Shown here: positions 7,796-14,183 of the stretch, piece after piece
Numbering within the stretch: the stretch's first letter is position 1
How the letters are laid out: each line of letters opens with the position of its first letter
Assembly (NCBI GenBank): GCA_903895005.1
Contig: CAITSH010000234.1
Coordinates: 1-16,287 of the forward strand
Direction: 5' to 3'
From: an uncultured Pseudomonadota bacterium
Lineage (GTDB): Bacteria > Pseudomonadota > Gammaproteobacteria > Burkholderiales > SG8-39
Length of the DNA: 16,287 nucleotides
Made by a program: the position numbers and the translations under genes
Notes under the pieces: model-generated
Database searches by the model: none
The model's input: only the letters and a program-made list of their open reading frames with translations
What the model was told of the DNA's origin: nothing

Positions 7796-8523
7796 TTCAA
7801 TTGCTGGTAGACGGATGTGGCCACCTTGAGCAGCGTAGCCTTGTCCAGCTCGCTTGAAAGGGCATAGCCCAGGCTGCCGTCGATCCAGTAAAAAACCGCC
7901 ACGCGGCCTTCCTGGCTGAACCTGAATGCAGTGTCGCGCGGATCGCCCTTGCGTGTGGACACGTACAGCGTGAGGCGCTGCCCGCGCGCGTCCTGGTACA
8001 TGAAGTGCGCCACCGGCCCGTTCTCACCCGGCAGCAGGCGACCGCCGACCAGCTCATAACCCAGAGGCTGCAGCAACGGCGCCTTGATATCCGAGCCCAT
8101 GCGTTTTGACAACCAACGCACCAGATGGTCCTGTTCTGCAGCAGCGACCTCGACCGGGTGCCGCACCTCCGGTGAATACACCGCATGCGCCATCGCGGCC
8201 CGTCGGGGCAATGAAGCCACGGCATCGACGCGATCGCGTAGCAATCCGGAGCCACCGATGCCAATGGCGATGCCGAGTACCACCCAGACTGCGGCCATGG
8301 CATAGGGCAGCCATGCGCGCGGCGCGCGAACGTTGCGCAGGCGGTCGGGAACCGGCTCCTCGAGCACGGACGCAAAATGCGCGCGCAGCAATTCGTTCTG
8401 GCGCATCCAGCCGTGCACACGCTCCGCATCCTCCGGGCTCGCGGCAAGCGCGGCCTCGATGCGCGCATGCTCCTCACCATCGAGCAGGCCGTCGGCGTAT
8501 GCGTGTAATTGTTCTTCGTTCAT
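7789..8523 (-). CDS. Anti-sigma factor, single-pass membrane protein
   Basis: A 244-residue protein translated with the ECF sigma factor. Residues 1-60 form a short helical cytoplasmic domain (MNEEQLHAYADGLLDGEEH) of the kind that clamps sigma factors. There is no HxxxCxxC zinc motif, so it is not of the ZAS type. One transmembrane segment lies at about 71-95, and residues 96-244 would be a periplasmic sensor domain with the segment HPVEVAAAEQDHLVRWLSK. The ATG overlaps the sigma stop by four bases (8520-8523), which argues for coupled, balanced synthesis. Holding the sigma factor at the membrane until a periplasmic signal arrives is the family role. The signal is unknown, and the neighbouring msrPQ genes suggest oxidation. 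The last codon and stop fall at a heptamer repeat. Confidence 0.85.
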   Translation of the reverse strand: MNEEQLHAYADGLLDGEEHARIEAALAASPEDAERVHGWMRQNELLRAHFASVLEEPVPDRLRNVRAPRAWLPYAMAAVWVVLGIAIGIGGSGLLRDRVDAVASLPRRAAMAHAVYSPEVRHPVEVAAAEQDHLVRWLSKRMGSDIKAPLLQPLGYELVGGRLLPGENGPVAHFMYQDARGQRLTLYVSTRKGDPRDTAFRFSQEGRVAVFYWIDGSLGYALSSELDKATLLKVATSVYQQLNP

Positions 8524-9032
8524 TTCACAACTTTAAGATTCGCCACATGCGCCGCATCCGCATCACCCGACAACAACGCACGCAATCGCTCGCGCGCGCG
8601 CGACAGGCGCGACATCACCGTTCCAATGGGCACATCAAGCGCCGTTGCGACTTCGCCATATCCCATTTGTTCTATGCCGACCAGGAGGATCACCTCCCGC
8701 TGTTCGACCGGCAGTTTCGCCAGTGCCTTCTCGATATCGAGCAGGTCGATGCGCTCCATCTGCACCGGCACCGCGGCGGCATCGTCAAACTCTTCCAGTT
8801 CAAGCCTGCGCGCCCTGACCTGGTTTACGAACACGTTGTGCATTATTGCGAACAGCCATGCACGAAGATCACTGCCTTGTCGCCACAGATGAAATTTACG
8901 GCACGCCCGCTCGAGCGTGTCCTGCACGAGGTCATCGGCTCGATAACGATCGCCCACGAGCGCACGCGCGTACCGGCGAAGCCGCGGAATATGCTGCGCG
9001 ATATCCGGATCCAAGACGCGTGATGTATCCAT
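8520..9032 (-). CDS. ECF-family RNA polymerase sigma factor
   Basis: A 170-residue group 4 (extracytoplasmic function) sigma factor with only the sigma2 and sigma4 domains. Sigma2 covers about 14-78, with DDLVQDTLERA at 33-43 and the -10 recognition segment DLRAWLFAIMHNVFVN at 55-70. Sigma4 covers about 100-152, with LPVEQREVILLV and the helix-turn-helix GYGEVATALDVPIGTVMSRL. It is followed by its anti-sigma gene with a four-base ATGA overlap. The assigned ATG at 9032 has no Shine-Dalgarno sequence. A promoter-like GGAAT-N16-CT pattern sits so close that the mRNA could be leaderless. The likely regulon is its own operon and msrPQ, inferred from position and shared pattern only. Confidence 0.95.
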   Translation of the reverse strand: MDTSRVLDPDIAQHIPRLRRYARALVGDRYRADDLVQDTLERACRKFHLWRQGSDLRAWLFAIMHNVFVNQVRARRLELEEFDDAAAVPVQMERIDLLDIEKALAKLPVEQREVILLVGIEQMGYGEVATALDVPIGTVMSRLSRARERLRALLSGDADAAHVANLKVVK

Positions 9033-9036
9033 TGGC

Positions 9037-9065
9037 GTGAACAGCCTCGGCAGAGCGTTTATTCC
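9037..9065 (-). promoter_or_regulatory. Possible autoregulated ECF promoter of the sigma/anti-sigma operon
   Basis: GGAAT (9065-9061, within CGGGGAAT) is followed after 16 bases by CTGTTCAC (9044-9037) on the minus strand, the same layout as upstream of msrP. The predicted start of transcription falls at about 9032-9036, on or beside the ATG. It is a weak match on its own. Confidence 0.35.
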
Positions 9066-9100
9066 CCGTACTTACTAACAACCGCACAAACTGCGGGGAA
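9062..9100. promoter_or_regulatory. Inverted repeat TTCCCCG/CGGGGAA upstream of the sigma gene
   Basis: TTCCCCG at 9062-9068 and CGGGGAA at 9094-9100 are exact inverted copies 25 bases apart, about three helical turns centre to centre. A second inverted repeat, CCGCA-CAAAC-TGCGG (9082-9096), overlaps the right arm. The left arm contains the proposed -35 box. It may be a binding site for a dimeric regulator, or a transcript hairpin if there is an upstream promoter. Confidence 0.35.
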
Positions 9101-9162
9101 ACTGCTTGAATCTTATCGCAAGCGGCGCCGCTTCGGGTCGGCGACAAGGTCAAAACCAGGGC

Positions 9163-9186
9163 AAAAAAAAGGCGGCTGGAGCCGCC
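9163..9186 (-). terminator. Intrinsic terminator of the cytochrome c4 gene
   Basis: Read on the minus strand, GGCGGC-TCCA-GCCGCC is a perfect six-base GC stem with a four-base loop, followed at once by eight T (9170-9163). It lies 23 bases after the cytochrome stop codon, so the cytochrome gene is separated from the sigma/anti-sigma operon. Confidence 0.93.
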
Positions 9187-9208
9187 ATCTTTCTGCGCGC
9201 GCAGGCGG

Positions 9209-9871
9209 TCAGTGCAAACCCGCCACGTAATCGGACACGGCCTGTATTTCCTTGTCCGACATTTTGGCCGCAATCATGCGCATCATCTTGAGCGGGTCGT
9301 TGGCGCGCGTTTCCGAACGCCAGGCCTTCATCTGCGCCTCGGTGTACTCGGCGTGCTGCCCGGCAAGGCGCGGGTACTGCGAAGGCACGCCGGCGCCGGT
9401 GGCACCATGACACGACGCGCAGGCGGCGACGCCTTTTTCGCTGATGCCGCCGCGCCAGATTTTCTGGCCCAGCGTGACGAGGTCCTTGTTACGCGCAGCG
9501 CCATCCTTGGGCTTCTGCCCGCCGAAGTACGCACCGAGGTTCTTCATGTCATCGGGGCTGAGGGCCGCGACCATGCCGGCCATTACGGCGTTTTCGCGCT
9601 CGGCTTTTTTCCCGGCCGCGGGCTTAAAATTCATCAGTTGTTTGGTGATGTACTCGGGATGCTGCCCTGCAAGCTTGGGATTGGCCGCGATGGCGCTGTT
9701 GCCATCGGCGCCGTGGCAGGCAGCGCAAACCTGGGTGGCGATGGTCTGGCCTTTGCCCGCGTCGGGCTTTGCGGCGGCCTTGGGAGCGTCAGCGGCGGTT
9801 GCGACCGTGCCAACGCTGGCGCAGGCTATAACGGCGACGGAGGCCAAGACGTATTTGATGCCGAGTTTCAT
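9209..9871 (-). CDS. Cytochrome c4, dihaem periplasmic electron carrier
   Basis: 220 residues. A Sec signal peptide (about 1-27, ending ATAADA) leads to two homologous class I cytochrome c domains. Haem motifs are CAACH at 49-53 and CASCH at 151-155. Each is followed by a similar segment: PKLAGQHPEYITKQLMNF and PRLAGQHAEYTEAQMKAW. Methionine ligands probably lie near 97-100 and 197-204. This dihaem layout and length are those of cytochrome c4, which carries electrons from the bc1 complex to terminal oxidases such as cbb3. AGGAG sits about five bases before the ATG. An intrinsic terminator follows directly, so it is monocistronic. The divergent neighbour engB is a common partner in proteobacterial genomes. 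Confidence 0.95.
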   Translation of the reverse strand: MKLGIKYVLASVAVIACASVGTVATAADAPKAAAKPDAGKGQTIATQVCAACHGADGNSAIAANPKLAGQHPEYITKQLMNFKPAAGKKAERENAVMAGMVAALSPDDMKNLGAYFGGQKPKDGAARNKDLVTLGQKIWRGGISEKGVAACASCHGATGAGVPSQYPRLAGQHAEYTEAQMKAWRSETRANDPLKMMRMIAAKMSDKEIQAVSDYVAGLH

Positions 9872-10136
9872 GCGGGCTCCTGAAAATGAGTCGGGAGGGG
9901 GCTTGCCCCGTCCCCCACTTCGCTTGATGCGTGCTTGATGCGTAAATGCGCGTGCATCGGCGGCGCGTGCGACTGTGGGAATAGACTCTTACCAAAAGCT
10001 GGTATTCTATCTTAATGTGGTGTTTTTAGGCCATATTCCGGCTCACAGCGCGGTTCAACGCGTGACCGCGATCACGGACTGCCGCCGCGCCGGCAGCATC
10101 AAACCTTCGCGCCCCTCCTTCGCAGCAACCGCCCCC
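9872..10136. other. Divergent intergenic region between cytochrome c4 and engB
   Basis: 265 bases that should hold both promoters. The AT-rich stretch 9981-10016 contains TAGACT (9982-9987) and TATTCT (10003-10008), 15 bases apart. It could serve engB, but it is a weak match. An engB frame stays open back to 9975, yet the predicted residues there have no engB character, so I treat it as noncoding. A tandem repeat near the cytochrome start is listed separately. Confidence 0.4.
9922..9943. repeat. Perfect 11-bp tandem duplication
   Basis: GCTTGATGCGT occurs twice head to tail (9922-9932 and 9933-9943), in the leader region of the cytochrome c4 gene. It could be a slipped-strand duplication or a pair of protein binding sites one helical turn apart. 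Confidence 0.75.
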
Positions 10137-10832
10137 ATGCCCCTGTTTCAAAATCTCACGTTCATCCAATCGGCGCAGGAACTGACCGACTTGCCGCCCC
10201 ACGCCGGCCTTGAAATTGCGTTTGCCGGCCGCTCCAACGCGGGCAAATCCAGCGCGATCAATGCGCTGGCCAACCACAACCGCCTCGCCTTCGTCAGCAA
10301 GACGCCGGGCCGAACGCAGCTGATCAATTTTTTCCGCATGGCCACCGGCGACTACCTCGTCGACCTGCCCGGATACGGTTACGCGAAGGTGCCGCACACA
10401 GTGCGCGCGCATTGGCAGGGCCTTCTTGAGTTTTATCTCACCACACGCGATCAGTTGTGCGGGCTGGTGCTGATGATGGACGTGCGCCATCCGCTTACCG
10501 ACCTCGACATACTGATGCTCAACTGGTTCATCCCCACCGGAAAGCCGGTGCACGTGCTGCTTACCAAGGCGGACAAGTTGACCCGCAATCAGGGCATGAC
10601 TACGCTGCGCCAAGTTCAGGCGGCGTTGTCGAAATCCTCTCCGTTGTTTTCAGCGCAGTTATTCTCGAGCACAAAGAAAACCGGGATCGATGAAGCCGAA
10701 TCGATTCTGGCCGGCTGGCTGCCCAACATCTCGATGGCCACACCGGAAGAAAAGCGCGCGGTGCGCGAAGAGATTATTGCGGCCACGACCAGAACAAGAC
10801 CCCGGAAATACCCGGGTACTTCCGAGGCCTGA
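10137..10832 (+). CDS. engB: EngB (YihA/YsxC) ribosome biogenesis GTPase
   Basis: A 231-residue small GTPase needed for assembly of the 50S ribosomal subunit in other bacteria. All G motifs are visible: G1 GRSNAGKSS (31-39), G2 threonine in [12 protein letters not shown] (55-66), G3 [10 protein letters not shown] (76-85), G4 TKAD (143-146) and G5 SSTKKTG (177-183). I chose the ATG at 10137 because [21 protein letters not shown] aligns with the usual family N-terminus. The frame is open from 9975 but the 54 extra residues look unlike protein. No clear Shine-Dalgarno sequence is seen. The stop at 10830-10832 abuts the U-tract of a minus-strand small RNA terminator, and no plus-strand terminator follows. 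Read-through would therefore make RNA antisense to that small RNA. Confidence 0.95.
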   Translation: MPLFQNLTFIQSAQELTDLPPHAGLEIAFAGRSNAGKSSAINALANHNRLAFVSKTPGRTQLINFFRMATGDYLVDLPGYGYAKVPHTVRAHWQGLLEFYLTTRDQLCGLVLMMDVRHPLTDLDILMLNWFIPTGKPVHVLLTKADKLTRNQGMTTLRQVQAALSKSSPLFSAQLFSSTKKTGIDEAESILAGWLPNISMATPEEKRAVREEIIAATTRTRPRKYPGTSEA

Positions 10833-10835
10833 AAT

Positions 10836-10869
10836 AAAAAACCCCGGGCGAAGGGGAGTAAGCCCGGGG
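10836..10869 (-). terminator. Intrinsic terminator of the small RNA
   Basis: On the minus strand GCCCGGGG... reads as a perfect eight-base stem CCCCGGGC/GCCCGGGG (arms 10869-10862 and 10849-10842) with a 12-base loop, followed by TTTTTT at 10841-10836. The T-run is only on this side, so the terminator serves leftward transcription although both flanking protein genes run rightward. Confidence 0.9.
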
Positions 10870-10936
10870 GGGAAACGCCTTAACAGGATTAAGGCCCCGT
10901 TCAGGGAGGTGAAACGGGAGACGATCGAAATCGTCT
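10836..10936 (-). ncRNA. Anti-Shine-Dalgarno small RNA beside hemB (betaproteobacterial toxic sRNA / hemB RNA type)
   Basis: A predicted RNA of about 100 nt on the minus strand, made almost wholly of hairpins. In RNA order: stem GACGAU/AUCGUC with a UUCG loop (10935-10920); stem CCCGUU/AACGGG with the 11-nt loop UCACCUCCCUG (10918-10896); stem GCCUUAA/UUAAGGC with loop UCCUG (10895-10877), directly abutting the second; then the terminator stem and six U. UCACCUCC in the second loop equals the 3' tail of 16S rRNA, so it could pair with Shine-Dalgarno sites and block translation. From memory, a conserved betaproteobacterial RNA next to hemB was found by comparative genomics, and a betaproteobacterial small RNA with an anti-SD sequence was toxic in E. 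coli. This copy fits that description. The exact ends and family membership are inferred. Confidence 0.82.
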
Positions 10937-10942
10937 GTATGT

Positions 10943-10971
10943 ATGATTTGGAATGAGTCAAAAAGTTTCAA
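10943..10971 (-). promoter_or_regulatory. Sigma70-like promoter of the small RNA
   Basis: TTGAAA (10971-10966) and AATCAT (10948-10943) on the minus strand match the -35 and -10 consensus at five and four of six positions, with the ideal 17-base spacer. Transcription would start at about 10936, exactly one base before the first hairpin. That agreement supports both assignments. Confidence 0.6.
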
Positions 10972-11005
10972 GAATCGCCCATGCGAAAACGTAACAGTTT
11001 GTTAG

Positions 11006-12046
<1,041 letters not shown>

Positions 12047-12052
12047 AGCGGC

Positions 12053-12889
12053 TTACCCGAACACCATCGCCACCCCATGCGCCTCGGTGGCGCCCACGGC
12101 GATAGATCCGTCTGGCATGCGCATGCAATGAAAGCCGCCGCGGCGCAGGGCCTGGTCGGCGGCGTCACGATCGGTGACATGAATGAACAGCGCCACGGCC
12201 GCCGGCTCCGGCCGGCCGGAGACCCAGACCCCGGGCAGTTTTTTCGCCAGCAGGCGTGCACTCACAAACGCCAGCGGCATGTCGCCGGTTTCCACCACCA
12301 AGCCCTCGGTCACCGGCCTTGCGGTGTTCTTAAAAATACGCTGGTAGGGAACGGCAGCTGCTGCCGGTACTTCATCGGCGATGGCCACCGCGGCCAGTCG
12401 CATTGCGCCGTTTGCGTGCGACTGCCACTCCGGGCGCCACAACAACTCTCGCGTCAGGTGCTCGCACACGAACATGCGGTGCCCGGGCGTTGCCTCAAGT
12501 GGCAGGCCGACCAGCGTAAAACGCGCGTGCTGCGCCACGCCGTCCAGCTCCACCGGCCGTGAAAGGCTCATCGGTTCGCCCGGATTCAGGCCAGCCTCCG
12601 CAAACTCCTTCGCGGCGGCGGCGGCATCATCGGACTTGAGCACGGTTGCGGCCAGGCCCTCGCCGCGCACGAGAAAGTCGGTGTAGTACTGGTTGAACGG
12701 ATGAGGTCTGGGGACGGCAACCAGCTCGATGTAATCGTCGCCAAGCATGATGCAGTGGTTTTGCGACCCCAGATCATGATAGCCGCGTGGCGTCAGCGTG
12801 AACCCGAGGCGCTTGAAGGTATCGGCGGCAAGATCAAGATCATGCACGGCGATCACGACGTGATCGATGCCTTTAATGTGTTTGCGCAT
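12053..12889 (-). CDS. VOC-family (glyoxalase-like) protein
   Basis: A 278-residue protein of the vicinal-oxygen-chelate superfamily, glyoxalase-like subgroup. The first module starts with GIDHVVIAVHDLDLAADTF (7-25) and LGFTLTPRG, then NHCIMLGDDYIELV (44-57). His10, His45 and Glu55 are possible metal ligands. A middle segment CEHLTRELLWRPEWQ followed by a conserved-looking HANGA leads into a second beta-alpha-beta module that ends AHGVAMVFG. I chose the ATG at 12889 because the fold begins there; the frame upstream reads through the amidohydrolase gene and is a shadow. No clear Shine-Dalgarno sequence is seen. The gene diverges from the M20 gene. Substrate unknown; an isomerase, dioxygenase or lyase cannot be distinguished. 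Confidence 0.86.
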   Translation of the reverse strand: MRKHIKGIDHVVIAVHDLDLAADTFKRLGFTLTPRGYHDLGSQNHCIMLGDDYIELVAVPRPHPFNQYYTDFLVRGEGLAATVLKSDDAAAAAKEFAEAGLNPGEPMSLSRPVELDGVAQHARFTLVGLPLEATPGHRMFVCEHLTRELLWRPEWQSHANGAMRLAAVAIADEVPAAAAVPYQRIFKNTARPVTEGLVVETGDMPLAFVSARLLAKKLPGVWVSGRPEPAAVALFIHVTDRDAADQALRRGGFHCMRMPDGSIAVGATEAHGVAMVFG

Positions 12890-12916
12890 GGGGAAACCGC
12901 AGAAGGATGTGGCACC

Positions 12917-12940
12917 ATTATAAATTGCGCAATCGCAATT
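12917..12940. promoter_or_regulatory. Divergent promoter with a palindromic operator candidate
   Basis: AATTGCG-CAAT-CGCAATT (12923-12940) is a perfect 7+7 inverted repeat. It abuts a consensus TATAAT on the minus strand (12922-12917) for the VOC gene and overlaps TATAAA (12919-12924) on the plus strand. I see no good -35 box on either side. A dimeric repressor or activator bound here could control both genes of the 63-base divergent gap. Confidence 0.55.
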
Positions 12941-12952
12941 CCGGTGACAGCC

Positions 12953-14125
12953 ATGAATATCGTCGAGAAAATCATCCAGCAGCAGGCCGAGATCAGTGCG
13001 ATCCGCCGCGACATCCACGCCAACCCCGAAACGGCGTTTGAAGAACTGCGCACCTCGGGCCTCGTAGCGGCCAAACTCGAATCCTGGGGCCTTGAAGTGC
13101 ACCGCGGCCTCGCCAAGACCGGTGTCGTCGGCAAACTGGTCTGCGGCAGCGGCGCGCGCGCGATTGGCATGCGCGCCGACATGGATGCGCTGCCCATTCA
13201 CGAGAAAAACAGCTTCGGCTACAAATCAAAAAATGAGGGCCGCATGCATGCCTGCGGCCATGATGGTCACACCGCCATGCTACTTGGCGCGGCCAAGTAC
13301 CTCGCGCAAAGCAAAAGCTTCGACGGCACCGTGTATTTCATTTTCCAGCCCGCAGAGGAAGGTGAGGGCGGCGGGCGCGAGATGGTCAAGGAAGGCCTGT
13401 TCGAAAAATTCCCGATGGAGGCGGTGTTCGGCATGCACAACTGGCCGGGCATCCCGGTCGGGCAGTTCGCCGTGATGCCAGGGCCGATGATGGCCTCCTC
13501 GGATAACTTCGAAATCCGCATCATCGGCCGCGGTGCGCACGCCGCCATGGCCCATCACGGCATAGACCCGGTGGTGATCGGTGCCGAAGTGGTGCTGGCG
13601 CTGCAGACCCTGGTGAGCCGCACCATAAGCCCCGTCGACCCGGCGGTGTTGAGCGTGACGCAATTCCACTCGGGCGAGGCCATCAACGCGATCCCCGCCG
13701 AAGCCGTGCTGGGCGGCACGGCGCGCGCCTTCAGCACCCGCGTGCAGGACAAAATCGAGGACGGCATCAAGCGGATTGCCAACGGCATCGCAGCAGCGCA
13801 TGGTGCGACCGTGGAGGTGACCTACCAGCGCCGTTACCCGCCCACCGTCAACTCGGCGCCCGAAACCGAAATCGCCGCGACCGTGCTCGAAAACATGGTC
13901 GGCAAGGAAAACGTGTTGCGCCACCTGCAACCGACCATGGGCGCGGAAGACTTCGCGTTCATGCTTCAGGCCAAGCCAGGCTGCTATATCTGGATAGGCA
14001 ACGGCCCCGGCAAAGGCGGCTGCATGCTGCACAACCCGCAATACGATTTCAACGACGAAATCCTTCCTATCGGGTCGAGCTACTGGGTGCAATTGGTCGA
14101 GCACATGCTGCCGGCGCAGCGATGA
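12953..14125 (+). CDS. M20-family metal-dependent amidohydrolase (hippurate hydrolase-like)
   Basis: A 390-residue cytoplasmic hydrolase of the M20D aminoacylase group, which cleaves amide bonds of N-acyl or N-benzoyl amino acids. Metal and catalytic motifs are visible: ADMDALPI near 75-82, ACGHDGHTA (100-108, Cys101/His103/Asp104/His106), FQPAEEGEGG (131-140, with Glu135 and Glu136), His162 in GMHNWPGIP, and the C-terminal PTMGAEDFAF. The dimerisation lid domain lies between about 180 and 295. The ATG at 12953 follows GGTGA by six bases and fits the family N-terminus IVEKIIQQQAEISAIRRDIHANPE. The open frame before it is antisense to the VOC gene. The physiological substrate cannot be told from sequence; hippurate is only the best-known one. 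Confidence 0.93.
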   Translation: MNIVEKIIQQQAEISAIRRDIHANPETAFEELRTSGLVAAKLESWGLEVHRGLAKTGVVGKLVCGSGARAIGMRADMDALPIHEKNSFGYKSKNEGRMHACGHDGHTAMLLGAAKYLAQSKSFDGTVYFIFQPAEEGEGGGREMVKEGLFEKFPMEAVFGMHNWPGIPVGQFAVMPGPMMASSDNFEIRIIGRGAHAAMAHHGIDPVVIGAEVVLALQTLVSRTISPVDPAVLSVTQFHSGEAINAIPAEAVLGGTARAFSTRVQDKIEDGIKRIANGIAAAHGATVEVTYQRRYPPTVNSAPETEIAATVLENMVGKENVLRHLQPTMGAEDFAFMLQAKPGCYIWIGNGPGKGGCMLHNPQYDFNDEILPIGSSYWVQLVEHMLPAQR

Positions 14126-14183
14126 ACGTTTCAACAAGGACCGGTTAAGTCGGCGTTCACGGCGTCGAACTGGCCATTACGAC

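Noticed and set aside
8106..9023. Long plus-strand open frame (305 codons) across the sigma/anti-sigma genes
   Set aside because: Arg/His/Pro-rich composition typical of an antisense shadow in high-GC DNA. The minus-strand genes have clear domains.
9975..10136. N-terminal extension of engB by 54 residues
   Set aside because: The extension has no family similarity that I can see, covers the likely promoter region, and the family N-terminus begins at the ATG at 10137.
10909..10956. Tiny plus-strand frame starting GTG just after GGAGG in the engB-hemB gap (VKRETIEIVCMYDLE)
   Set aside because: The GTG overlaps the SD-like sequence itself, the frame is 15 codons, and every base up to 10936 is explained by the minus-strand hairpins.
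12701..12952. N-terminal extension of the M20 amidohydrolase
   Set aside because: It is antisense to the start of the VOC gene and the conserved N-terminus begins at 12953, after a fair ribosome binding site.
12890..13201. N-terminal extension of the VOC protein
   Set aside because: It runs antisense through the amidohydrolase gene. The VOC fold begins at the ATG at 12889.
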